Of a stretch of DNA of 64,000 nt, positions 50,910-63,239 are shown piece by piece. Location of the stretch: NCBI RefSeq assembly GCF_021130785.1, contig NC_060209.1, forward strand, positions 26,119,001 through 26,183,000, read 5' to 3'. Position 1 is the first letter of the stretch, and each line of letters starts with the position of its first letter. Under the pieces are notes generated by a model. That model had not been told where the DNA came from, made no database searches, and worked only from the letters and a program-made list of their open reading frames with translations. Made by a program: the position numbers and the translations under genes. The DNA is from Homalodisca vitripennis. Taxonomy: Eukaryota; Arthropoda; Insecta; Hemiptera; Cicadellidae.

Positions 50910-51060
50910 CACAGAGCACGTTCACAGCTAAGCCTCATGAATGTGGGGAATCTATTCATAAGACAGGCTGCGTCTTCCCTACACGCAATATAGCGGCCGA
51001 CTATTGTCAACTCTGCTCATCGTGAATGCTGCTTATTCATTGCTCACTGTTTAACTCCTT
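50910..51060 (+). ncRNA. Unidentified structured element, copy c6
   Basis: Nearly identical to c1 over the whole element (CACAGAGCACGTTCACAGCT, stem AGAC 50961-50964 with GTCT 50972-50975, and CGCAATATAGCGGCCGACTA). It is the orthologous position in the second duplication arm. Confidence 0.45.
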
Positions 51061-51897
51061 GTCAAGTTAAAGCAGGACAGCAGTGTGGTCAATGTTCATA
51101 ACATGCGGCATTATGAGGTGTAATTACTTTATGTTCAACTATTTTAGATTCGTAATTGTCCTAGTTAATCCCTAACATTTATTAGCTCTAAATCCAATTT
51201 ATACTTTAAATGCTTTAATTTACTTATATTATTTGTATAAGATTCAGCCATTTGTTTATAGTAAACACTTTATATTTTAAACATTAACATGATATAAACA
51301 TTAGTCGAATATCAGAAAACGTTTCAATTCCATTATGTTCTATAAACAATATAACACACAATATGTTAACAATTAGTTACTAACCCAAATAATATATAAA
51401 GTATTTATGTTTTTTACTATTGCATTTTTTTACGTTAATATTTTCTACAAAATATCTTATAGAGTATATACTATAAACATAATCGGTACATTCTTTACAT
51501 GCAGGTTGTAAAAAAAATCTTTACACGCACTTAAGAGTTTTGTTTCTTGCATGAAATAGAGGGAAAATCAAATGTCACAAGTTGTTTTTTTTTTGCGTTT
51601 ACTCTCTGTCGATAACTAACTCATGATAGTGGAGTAAAACATGTTATTGGAGTATTAATACACTGTGTTTTTGTTATTGTCCTTGTTAGGAATTTTTAAA
51701 AATTGTCAGCTTTCATGGGATATTCAGTAGCATCAGTATAAGTTTTAACGACGCGAACTAACGAAATACTTTGTGCTTATAAAAGATAAATACTCTATGT
51801 TTCATAATGCAGTTTTCTAAATTAGCTATACATTTACTGAAATTGACAACACTGTACAGTTTATGTTTCCAAAAGTTTTAGAAATGCTGCGTAGAGT

Positions 51898-51984
51898 GGT
51901 CACGTGATCACGAGTGGTTTACTGTAGAGCTGTACGTGTCAATTAGGATCACTTCAATGTATTGTAGCACGGACCATGCGGCTC
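51898..51984. promoter_or_regulatory. 87-bp conserved noncoding block (E-box), copy 2
   Basis: Identical to 2335-2421, with CACGTG at 51901-51906. Confidence 0.45.
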
Positions 51985-52239
51985 ACAGTATTACAGTCAA
52001 TTGTCCATAGAGCTTTGTTCATCAGGGGGCTTATGTACATTTTTGTCAACTGTTTTGTTAAGACTTCTGCTATTGCGTATGCTTTACTATTAAACTTAAC
52101 TGATAATTTAACTATTAACTAATCATTCAAATAAATTATTAGTTAAGTTTGAACATTTTTCAAGCATTGGTAAGAATGATTAATGAGTAACCATACCCAG
52201 AATTTAAGCGGTTTTTAAATTATTAAAAATAAATATTAG

Positions 52240-52330
52240 GCATGCTGAGGTATCTCAGAGGTTATTGTGTCGGACTGATTATCAAAGGGCTGCCAGTTGG
52301 GTCCTGTCGCTAGCCCGACACTCGGTTGTG
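52240..52330 (+). repeat. tRNA-like/SINE-like segment, copy 2
   Basis: TATCTCAGAGGTTATTGTGT, CGGACTGATTATCAAAGG and GTTGGGTCCTG are arranged like D arm, anticodon arm and T arm. Better preserved than its partner at 2705-2785. Confidence 0.35.
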
Positions 52331-53212
52331 TTTCCTTGTTTAATAGAACTGATTTGGCTATTACAGTTAAGCGGAAGAAGAAAGTTTAAAATTTTACAAT
52401 ATCTAAAAAACACTTAATCTTAATTGCTGAGAGTATAATTTTACAAATGATTTCACTCAGGTAATATTTAAACAATTAAATCCTATTTTTATAGATTTTC
52501 CATAATTTAAAGAGAGTAAATCAACACTCATTTCTAGTTGGCAATATTAAATTCAATAAAAAAATTTATGAATATAAAAGCAAATGTTCTGACTCAACGA
52601 ATCTCAGTTAATGAACGATATAGAAATGAGATTTGGTATATAGGTTTATCTCGTGCCCTAGAGTTACACTAAGGAATGATTTTTCTCTGACCTCTGAGCT
52701 CTGACCGATAATAGATAAAATAGTTTGTGAATCCAGCAATGCCATTTACCAATTTACGTGTAAAAACTGTCTATAAAACTACATTGGTCAGAGAGTAAAC
52801 TCGTTGCAGCTTAGAATTAACAATAACCGCAACGATACTAACCTTTAAATCAAATTTAATCAAGTCCTGTATCGACCCATCCAGTGGAGTATAACAAACA
52901 TTTCTATGAATTATTTTTTTCAAAAGGCATTAACCTAATTATTCAAAATCCACATAAGTTGAAAAAAAAATATTTATAAATAGCTCATCAGAGGGTGGTA
53001 CAAACTAAACATCCCGGTGGTCTAAATTTAACATATGGATAGTTATAGATATGACTACTTTAAATTTACTATTAACTATTAAAATTTCAAATTCTATTAG
53101 ATTATGCAATAAACAAAAAAATTATATTTAAATGATTAATATCTTTGTATAAAGCAAAATTATTTACTCTTAGTACTTTATTGTACTATCACTAGTATAA
53201 ATGAATAAAACA

Positions 53213-53725
53213 TTTTCCAATATAATTTTTATTTTTGCGCAAGTCCTTTCGGAATCCAAGATTCCATCATCAGGCACTTCACAAATTAAGACATGTTTAC
53301 ATTTTTCTAAATAACAGATGTTATAATAACATATGGTAAGTGATTTGGATGTATGATTAGCCAGTATAAAATATTTAATCAGAATTACATTTTAATATTC
53401 TTATAAATTGAGATGAGAGTAGAATGGAATTTTGAATTATTCCGTCTTCATTATTGATAAGTGTTTCTTATTGATTTTTGCTAATGTAAAATGTTTCCAA
53501 AGCATTTAGGTGTAGGTGTATTGTGTTAGTAACTTCTTTCAATAATCGTACATTTTTATTAGAGATGGTGTGTCCAGATTCAATACAGTGATTGGCAATA
53601 GCAGATTTTTCACTTCTTCCATAGACATTAGACATATGTGCAAAGTGATCTTTGATTCGTGTCTTAATGTTTCTTTTAGTTTGGCCAATGTACAATTTAT
53701 CACAGTCGTTGCATTTAATTTCATA
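53213..53725 (-). mobile_element. Penelope-like element 3' end with GIY-YIG endonuclease
   Basis: The minus-strand frame from about 53725 reads YEIKCNDCDKLYIGQTKRN, then IKTRIKDHFAHM and KSAIANHCIESGHTISNKN, ending in TAA at about 53468. This is the GIY-YIG nuclease domain (CxxC, YIGxT, R, DH and H-x-GH features) found C-terminal to RT in Penelope-like elements, where it nicks target DNA. An in-frame stop just upstream and no RT behind it indicate 5' truncation. Downstream on the minus strand CTGATGATGGAATCTTGGAT and a CGAAAGGACTTGCGC segment match the usual tail style of these elements, followed by AAAAATAAAAATTATATTGG. Confidence 0.85.
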
Positions 53726-54308
53726 AATTTACAATAACACCATCGATAGGATAACAAAATGTGATATCCTTGTTATAGTCCGTAATACACTGTCTATTTT
53801 GTTAACCCATGTAGCTTTCCCTTGATACATTCTTTTCTATTTGTTATCAAATAATGATCAGATATTTATCATTTCAAAGTAATTGCAATGTTGACATTGG
53901 GTTAAAAGAAGTCAAGAAAGCCATATGCCACCAAAACTAAAAAATAATTGCCATTAGTTAAAAAAAAACCGATAAATCACAAAACGAATAGTATGGTTGT
54001 TTATTATAATACACATACAATTTCCTTTTAAATTTGTATAACATTACGCATAATAAGTTACCTTTTAGAAATATATCATAATAATTGTTCCTTGAGATTT
54101 TTTTAAGACCTTTTGGAAAAAAGGAAAGAAACTTATCAATCAGGATGATATACAATGTCGCTAAAGACGCAGGATGCATTACATGTGGAATTATTCATGT
54201 GTACTAAAAGGAGTAGAAATATATATCAATCTAAAATGCCTAATCTTGTACTAACATTAGCAATAAATGGCAGTGTCGCCATTGTTATTGTATTTTCAAA
54301 CTAGGGTT

Positions 54309-54558
54309 AACAATTCTAATAATAAATCCAGATCAGTGATATGCACATCAACAACGATAGTGTATCGCTGATTAGGAACAAGTTGAGCGACCACAACAGA
54401 GAGCAACAAAACTGGTGTTGGAGCGAGCTTCTATTAGCTTAATGGGAATCGCATTACCTCTTCTTGTCTGCCTCAAACACATTCCGTCCATTAGGAAACT
54501 GACCGTTCTGTTACAACCATCTGCTGAATGTAAACGATTATTTCGACAAGTTTAAGCT
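54309..54558. promoter_or_regulatory. Conserved noncoding island, copy 2
   Basis: Partner of 3746-3992; 54395-54501 is identical to 3831-3937. The short minus-strand frame is also open here, but its differences all change residues. Confidence 0.45.
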
Positions 54559-56710
54559 CTTTATACTTAAAAACGTTTAAATGTGCATTGATAATAGAAT
54601 TAATAATTTAGTGTACGTATTCAGGTTACAGATTAGTTCAGTATAAAAACAATGATTAACATTAAATTTTAATATGAATGGACTGTGTTAAAAAAATTTC
54701 GCATCAAAGAGTATTTAATTAATTTTGTATTTAATTCAAAGATTAGGCATTTAAAATTTAAAATTTATATCTATCTCTACTAGTATAAGACAAACATTTA
54801 ATTATGAATTTTTATTTTATATTTATTTTCACTATTATAGAGAAAGACATTTCATGGAATTCAACTTGTTAGGAAAATTTTAAAATCACCATTATCAAAT
54901 GGCACTCCTAATAGTTCACCTGTAACCTACGCAATTTGGGGTCTCCCGAAACTGAAAGAGGAATCTCCACTAAGAAAGAAATCTCTCGTCAGCCATTAAA
55001 AGAGTTAAAAATATGAAATAAAAAACTTCAGCGATATAATATTATCCTTACACACTTAAACCCAAGTGTTAAAGATGGAAATTATTTTCCAAATTTGGTG
55101 TCAGCTCACCATATAGATACTGACTATTTGGCTAAAAGCGGTGAATTTATATCTCTTTATCTGTCATACGACACTAATATTACTATAATTAAGTGTGCAA
55201 AACTAAAAAAATATGACACATTTGATAACCTTACATTTCCACCTCTACCAAAATGGGTACAACTTAAAATTGATTTCTTTTTTAGGAGAAATTCCTACAT
55301 CTATTTCAGGTAAAATTAGGTTGAGTGGGTACACACCACTAAACACTTTTAACATGCAACCATAATCTAGTATATATTATCGTCACATACTCGCCATTCA
55401 TTATAAAGACTGATTGCCTGGATATGCGGGTTCATTGACTACCCAACGAATTTAAAATCTACTGCCACTAAAATCTTCCATTGAATTTTATTCTGAATAA
55501 AATTATTTCCTAAATATATTTGAATGAAATTTTGTAATAAGTTTAATCATTTATTTAACTGATGATATATTCGGGATGTTAATGGGGATATTATAAAACC
55601 AACACTTTCGTCTATTTCCATTACTTAGTAGTTTATAACTCAATTAACATATGCTGTGAGCTGGCAGCATTTAACTAAAACACTCGTGACTAGACTGTCA
55701 AGAAAATGATTATATATTCTGATTCCCTCTGAATAGCATTTTATAGCAGTATACAGTAATTAATATAGGTTAAAATTGGTGTAATTGAGTTACGTAACTT
55801 CTGCGTAAATTATCTCAGTAAAGTTCGTAGTAACGTGCCGCATAATTCAGCAGAACTTATTTTTCAGTTATGTGTGTAAAATTGGAAACCATAAAAATAC
55901 GAATCGAATACTGTTAAAACAAACTGTATAGAGAAACTTAACACGTAAAATAACTACTTGTCTCAACAGTATAAACAATAGATGTAACTATTATATTATA
56001 ATTCTTTTAAATTTATCAATATCTATTGAATTGTATAAATAAAATACTGAATATTTATAATTTACTATGCGAATGTGGTTGTAATAATACTCAATACTTA
56101 TAAAATCCGAAGTTCAATTTAGTGTCCTTGTGAAATAGTCTGTTGTTAGATTTAAACAAAATCACCTATAATACGCAGACTGTGACACAAGTACTAGGCC
56201 AGCTGTAGTTTTATAGACAAAGCCGTAAACGCCTTTCAGAACTTGCCATGTGTTGCACCTTTTACGACATTGTATAAACTATTCGATAAGTAATTAAGTG
56301 TTGACACGAAACTTGCTAAATCCTTATAATGTAATAGAATACAAGTTACGAGTACGCGCTAAGTACAACCTATCACGCTTCACTGCAGTTCCAAGTAAAA
56401 ATTCAAGTCGGCATTTCAATTCGTTCTTAAAATGATTACTAGCATAATTTTTATTCAACATGTACCACGGATAGTTCTGCAAAATCTCATTGAGATATAT
56501 GCATTTATCGTTGCAATAAAGCGTGAAGTTTCATTCAAAACTTAGCATATAGCTCAATTTGTTTTAGAGATATCCTTCGACATTTCGCCTGTAAAAAAAT
56601 TAAGTTTTGTGTACAGTTTACAGGTGACTTTTTCTTGGGAAATCTGACAGAAAGAAAATACAAACTTCAGCATCTTTACTAATAGCGAAATAAGAAATAT
56701 TTCAATATGT

Positions 56711-57188
56711 ATAACACAATATGTATAAACCTTTTAAGACTTTTTTAAACTTTTATTTTCATACTATGTACATTTCGAAATCGGGATTTCATCTTCAGGT
56801 ACTAAGGTTAAGTTAATTATGAAAATAAATAATTGAAACCAAATAACAAGCAAAAAAAGTCGCTTATTATCTACTTTATAAGCTTTGAAATTTACAAAAG
56901 TGCCAAAATTAATCATAATATATTATTAAATGACAAAGATTTTCTAACAAAAAATGTATTATTCGATAGACTTTTAAACAATACACATTGTTCACACATA
57001 AAATTAAATACAACAAATTTAGCCACCAAGGTAGTGAAAAACACCCATGACAATTTGGTTTTAATTTTTTATTTTCATAATTAACTAACTTAACCTTAGT
57101 ACCTGAAGATGAAATCTCAGATTTCTAAATGTACATAGTATGAAAATAAAAGTTTAAACAAGTGAAGGTTTATACATATTGTGTTATA
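56711..57188. mobile_element. Foldback insertion with long imperfect inverted repeats
   Basis: The left arm (about 56711-56830: ACACAATATGTATAAACCTT ... TTCATACTATGTACATTTCG ... TACTAAGGTTAAGTTAA) is the near reverse complement of the right arm (about 57065-57188: TTAACTTAACCTTAGTACCT ... AAATGTACATAGTATGAAAA ... GGTTTATACATATTGTGTTA). About 235 bp lie between them. TA flanks both ends, compatible with a TA target duplication. It is absent from the matching place in segmental copy 1 (about 7425). The arm sequence CTGAAGATGAAATCTCAGAT resembles the Penelope-like tail at 53.2 kb, so a Penelope-derived inverted pair is an alternative. The 83-codon frame inside is unrecognised. Confidence 0.75.
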
Positions 57189-57906
57189 CAAATTTATCAA
57201 ACACTTTTCGAGGCTACATCTCTAAATATTTCAAGCCTCTAGATCAATCCGTTCTCGTGGTAACCTGTGAAAGTTAGCCAAATCCAATGAACTTGGATCA
57301 AAATCCAACTTTTAATTGGATCAAAATCGATCCTGCATATGAAGGTTCAAAATACAAAATTTATAGGTTTTGAGATATCGATTGGACATATTTTGAAAGT
57401 AATATTTTAATAACACTTAGAAGAAAAACTTTCTAGCCCCCTGAGGGATCGACACAGCGTCAGCTCAGCCATATAAAAAAGAAAGACATGTTTTTGATTT
57501 GTGACACCAACTAAACTAGCCTATGTAAAATTTTACGAAACAGAGGACAATTACTAGCACATAGAATTTCAGGCAGAACATAGTTAATTCTATCGTTAAT
57601 GTTTTATGTGTATAACAGTAGGTTATGGAAAACACGATTTTAGTAATAAAACAATTCTATAGCTTTGAAAGTAATCAATTGGTGTTTACTAAGGCGGAGC
57701 TGATATGGACTGAAAAGCTTTTTAATTCGTCATTTCGGTTTAAGGTAGCTGACACTACAGGATTCAATTAATTTTAAATCCACCGGTGTGATAGCTTTGA
57801 AATAAATATTCGGCACCGGGATTTTTAATCGTTATTGACGATTAATTGCATATCAACACAGAAGTTAGGTTTACTCCACTTAAAGTAACAGGACTCATAA
57901 ATAATA

Positions 57907-57911
<5 letters not shown>

Positions 57912-57965
<54 letters not shown>
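57912..57965. repeat. (TA)n microsatellite
   Basis: About 54 bp of TA repeat. Confidence 0.95.
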
Positions 57966-57970
<5 letters not shown>

Positions 57971-58165
57971 CTGATACTGTGTGTTATATTATGAAGAATT
58001 GTGTTACTAGAATATTAAAACTAATATTTACTTCTAACCCTAAACTTTACGGATCATAGTGAAGATGGGACTATTCCTTTCATATTGATTTATAAATATA
58101 CGTTCCTTCTGGTTGAATGTTGTATATAATATGTGCAAAATCAGTAATTAAAAATATTTTAAAAT

Positions 58166-58168
<3 letters not shown>

Positions 58169-58208
<40 letters not shown>
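58169..58208. repeat. (TA)n microsatellite
   Basis: About 40 bp of TA repeat, 200 bp from the previous one. Confidence 0.95.
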
Positions 58209-58209
<1 letters not shown>

Positions 58210-58213
<4 letters not shown>

Positions 58214-60635
58214 ATTAAATGATTAATCATTCTAATTGTGATTAATGTAACTGTTTTACAAAAGTTGGGCCTTTCAAATTTAAAGTAGGAGTTTAGTAAA
58301 ATAATGTAGTAATATGTGTCTAGGAAAAAAACCCAAAGGGTAACGAGGCTACCTAGTATAATTATACCATAATTAAAGCCTTTTTGGCGAAAGGAACATA
58401 AAATTAAGCTAATTTAAGATAGGCGAGATAGGGCTGTGCGTTAGAAAACGCTATCACTCGTAGGGTTCTAAAAATTGCATTAGTCTGTCCGTCCGCATGA
58501 TGTTTCGAAAACTAACTTATGTAAGGAACATGAACCTTCATTTACATATTAAACACACTGAGTTTGATGATAATTCATAAACTTGCATGGATATAACTGT
58601 ATGTTATCAAATATGTTTGTATTGAACTTATGGGTAACCATGAAAGCAACGAGAAAACCGCAGAATAAATAAATTTTTAAATAAGCTGAATACAAGCATG
58701 TGAGGTTTTATAATGTGACGTATTCATTAAGTTTATTCATGCAGTATAAATAAATAATTAATAGATATAAGTTTAGTGTTAAAAGTTAGTGAAAAAAATC
58801 AGATTTCAGCGCACTCTTGCGTTGTAGCACCATCCCAATCTTACCGCTACTTTTATTGCTTAAATACTGCTATGAAACCTAATTCAATGTACAACAATGT
58901 AATTTAATATATAAAATAGCTCAAAAAACTATATTTTCAGACTTAACATTTTGAATAAGACGTAATTCATACATAGGTAAGAATAAATTATATGATAGTT
59001 ATTGTACAACCATGGAATTTAGTTGATCGCTATTGAAGCCTATTACTCAGTAACTTAAAAAAATTTCTTTTTCTGCAAGAAGGATGCAAGTTTCTTCACT
59101 GAAGATGTCTGTTTGTCTGTATCTCAATAATGAAATGAACTATAGGTTGGACATTTTATACTCAACCTTAGCGAAGTCGGTACAGTTATACTATATAAAT
59201 TTACGAAATAGTATCACAGATACAAATGAAATAAATATTATGAACCTTTGAGTTGATAACGGATTTGTCGTAGAAGTTTCCTATCTTGAACTGACTGATC
59301 ATTGCCTGGTGGATATGCATTCAACAAACAATTTGTGTTATCTCCAAAGAATGACGTAAAGCGCTGCTTCAATTCAATTAAGAAACGAGCTAGCTGTCTT
59401 TAATTTTCCTATCTTCATTTAAATAGATATTTAACACAAATAAAATGGAACATGGAACACTAAACTACAACTTTAACTTAGTGATACCCTATACAAATGG
59501 TGAAAACGTGTGATTTTAATCTGATTTAATGTATTTTTAATAAGGAAAAAGAGAATATTTTAAATAATGGAAAATATCACCGCATGTTCCACGAACTTTT
59601 CCATTTATAAAGGTAACTAGAGAGTTATTCCTGAACACAACAAGAGTACGGTAATCAATTTTCTCGGAACCATCCTGACCTGCCGCTCTGATTACATGTT
59701 TTACCGTTACTGCAGCAGTTATATTTTATTTTTTTACCAAAATTGCACATTATTTTGTCAGTTATTAGCCCATACTGAATTAGCTTATATAAGTCATTTT
59801 TTTCACCGCGTTGGATTACATATCATCATTGATAAAGAATGAAATAAATAAGATGATCAGTAAATACACACAAAACTATGGGACCTTGAATATTTATCCT
59901 TAATAAACGCAAATAAAAATAATCTAGATTGAAGTCGTGAGGTGTTTTGGTTGGGTTATTTCTGAGATTTGATTCGATATTACAAGTATTTATCGTTAAA
60001 TTAAAGACGTTACTAGTGTGCATTATGGAATAAGAATATTTCAGGAGAATAGAGACGGAAATTTCTCTATAACGAAAACTGGAAAGCGAAAAAGGAACGT
60101 ACTGTAGATTAAAAAATATTTGGTTTTATGGAACAACAATTAAATCGTGGTGGAGGATCAAAATTTGTAGTTTCTTTATGTACTAGTTAAACATAATTAA
60201 TTTTGATATCCAGCAAATAAAAAATCAAAATTATAATAATGACAACATTAATTCTTTGTTTGTAATATCGTTTGATATATTAAAACGGATTTTATTTTAA
60301 CATGTTTCAAATTTAAAACTATCAACCGTTATTCTTCTTCACTACTAGACCGTTTTTACGTTTTAATAAAATTATGTGTGAATCATTTTGTAATAGATTA
60401 ACTGTAATCCATCACAAATCTTGTATTTACTGACGATACAATCTCAAAATTTTAAAATTATCCATTAACATCAATAGTAAAATACAAAATGCAATTTTCT
60501 TCGCAACGTATATTCAGCGATAATTGAAATGATATAACTAGCTTAATACATTGGTTTTAGTTTTGATTTCCTTTTCGTAATCTATGACGTGCTGTTTTGA
60601 TTTCTTAGTAGTGTGTAGGGTTTATGTGTCGGATT
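58210..60635. other. No recognised gene
   Basis: AT-rich DNA. Short passages such as ATTAGTCTGTCCGTCCGCAT (about 58481) and GTCTGTTTGTCTGTATCTC (about 59107) resemble the old repeat near 48.9 kb, but boundaries cannot be set. Confidence 0.4.
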
Positions 60636-60639
60636 AAAA

Positions 60640-60960
60640 ACATATCTTACTGAAGAAGACCTGTTCGGAAATTTTGCAGTCTTTTCTATTTCCTTTATTT
60701 TTTTAACACAAGCCTTATAGACAGAGAATTTTTCACGTTGGGCAAGAATATGTGAAATTCCTAATTGCACTTAGTCCTAAGTAACTATTACGCTTGATTC
60801 CTGAAATTAATCCGGATGGGTAAGGTTGGGAGAAGGGGCGCCTCAACATCCTTCTCAAGGCCTAACGATTCACCCTTGAAGCCAAATATCTCGTCATTTG
60901 CAGTTAGTGATAAACCGTTTATGGTCATCCATGGGATTACCTATGGGATATAAGTAACTC
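60640..60960 (-). repeat. Interspersed repeat family A, copy 3
   Basis: The reverse complement aligns with 10790-11260: AAATATTTGGCTTCAAGGGT, then GGATGTTGAGGC, GAGGCGCCCC, CCCAACC and GGACTAAGTGCAATTAGGAA. Boundaries are approximate. Confidence 0.5.
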
Positions 60961-63235
60961 ATCGATATTTTCTGTAGCTTGCGTAGGTTCAATCGAAAGA
61001 TATAAACTGTTCAGAAGTGAACCCCCTTATGGAGACATTCATGTAAGTTCTTATTATTGTATAACCTTATATGATATATTATAGGAATTCGTTCCTAAAA
61101 CAAATCTCTTTTTCACTCAATAAGAAAATAAATAATAATGGAAAGTATAACAACATATAAAACGTTTAACTACTTTATTATCCCTAAAAAAAAGTTTAAA
61201 GTCTAGACTTAAAACTGAATAGATTGAATAAAACATGTAGTGTTTACTGTAGGTGGTCTACTTGATCTAAAAAATATTATTTACTTTGTATTTATATATG
61301 TAATATTGTCATATTATTTTATTATTCTCATAGTGACAAGCAACCTACTGTCACTCCATTTATAAATATAGATTTTATTACTCTAGATATGCTAGTGTGT
61401 TTAAATGTCTTGGATGATGTCATTGACTTTCAAGACAATCTTCTTTACAATGGATCAACTGAGTAATATGATAAAACACATGTCTAGTTTATAATTTGTT
61501 GTTTTAAATATGTAGTAGGTAAATACCGTAAGGGTAAAATTAATTTCAGTATACTTTCGTAACCTTTATTTGTCGTTAGATTTTAACAAATGTGGCGTAT
61601 GTTAGGTCCAATTTACAATGGTGTAATTTTCAAGACATTTAAATATTTTCTAGCAGATTACCTTTACAATTGTAATAATAATCGTGTTTAAAGGAATCAG
61701 CCACAGTCTAACTTCTACACTGGGGTGGAAGTCAAAAGGAAACCCCTTCTTAGACTATGAAAAAATGACACTGATATACAGTTCTTTGTTGGCGATGAAA
61801 TTCGAACTAGCTTTGATTGCTTAGATATCTGATTATTATCGTATTTAATCACCTGCGTGCATTATTCCACATTTCTGAGCAATGAATAAAAAGAGCAGGA
61901 ACTTACATTTTCAGTTCCGCATTTACTCCTTTATATTTTGTCAACACAAATCAGTTCGTACCAGTTACTACACCGAAGTTTCAAAGTATATCTTTAATTA
62001 ATTCTTTCAAATGAGATGAAAAAATGTAGAGTTTGATATTTTTAACTCGTGGATCTGCTAATTAAACAAATAGTGTACGATAATTGACTGCAAGCAATAA
62101 TTGAAGTAGGCCATTATTGCTGAAGTGACCTCTTTCAAGAACAAATAGGATAGCAGTAGCTGAGATCTAGTTTAACAGGGAAAATACATCCTCGGGAAAA
62201 GACATACAGGGAAAAGGTAACAATAGATCCTCGAAGTCCCTGTTTCGAATGCATTATCTCAGACAAACTGCTTTCCATCATGAGACACGTCTTAGACTAC
62301 TTTTCAGTGTAATTAAATTCAGAATGAGTTCCACGCCTGTATCTATTTAAAAACTATTTTACTCCTTTTTAAATGAATTCTCATAAGTTGTTATGAAAAA
62401 ATTCTCTATTTATCAGATACTTCTAAGGAGACTCATACACTCAGGCCCAAATCTGTGATAGGAAATAATACAATTAACTTTGGATAGGTAGATAGACATA
62501 AATTTCCTTTTTTTATCCACTAGAGTACATCGCTGACGTACAGCCAATTACAACATTTTGTTACTTAAAATTTGCAATAAAGAACAATGTTTATTCTGAT
62601 TCTGTAAATCTATGCATCACTTTAGTTATTCTACAATACTTATTTTTAGTATTTCCCTAATTCTTAAGCCTTAAAATTGAGCATTTCTTAACAATTCTTT
62701 TAAGTTTATTAAAAAATAACGTTTGGTAGATCTATTGAATAATGTAGTTGTTATAAGATGTTTATCTTTAGTATTTTCCCAAATTATAATATAATTTTAA
62801 TAGAGCATTTCTTAAAACCTTGCTGTATGCAAGGAAACTAATTTGACAATGATAAAGCTGCAAAGCCAGGCCATAAGTTTCACCGATGAAGGTGTAAGCA
62901 CAGCACTCCAGACAAATACTAAGGTATGACGCCGATAAGCTCTCTTCTACGTTATACCGCCGTTACAACAACCTGTTTAATTATACAACTTTATAGCATA
63001 GGTTGTAAACGGTTTAATGAATGTGTTTTTGCTTAACTTGGTTTATTTCAAGCTACAATTTGGGTTTGTTCAGCGATTTCAACTTCTTATAAAGGGAGGT
63101 AATCACACTCTACCTCAACAGATTGATATTTTAAAATTTTTCCTAAGGTTATTAGCAGAACCTGAGCTATGAGCACATGATTTTTTTTTTCTTTTTTTAC
63201 TTGGTAAGGTCTCAAAACTAGTACGGTATCATATG
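60961..63235. other. No recognised feature
   Basis: AT-rich DNA without identifiable gene or repeat. Confidence 0.45.
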
Positions 63236-63239
63236 TTTA

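Larger units (their letters stand above)
50510..57320 (+). repeat. Segmental duplication, copy 2 (partner 1-7740)
   Basis: Collinear with copy 1 as listed there. It lacks the piggyBac-like insertion of copy 1 and carries its own Penelope-like 3' end (53.2-53.7 kb) and a foldback insertion (56.7-57.2 kb). These insertions came after the duplication or were lost from copy 1. Confidence 0.85.
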
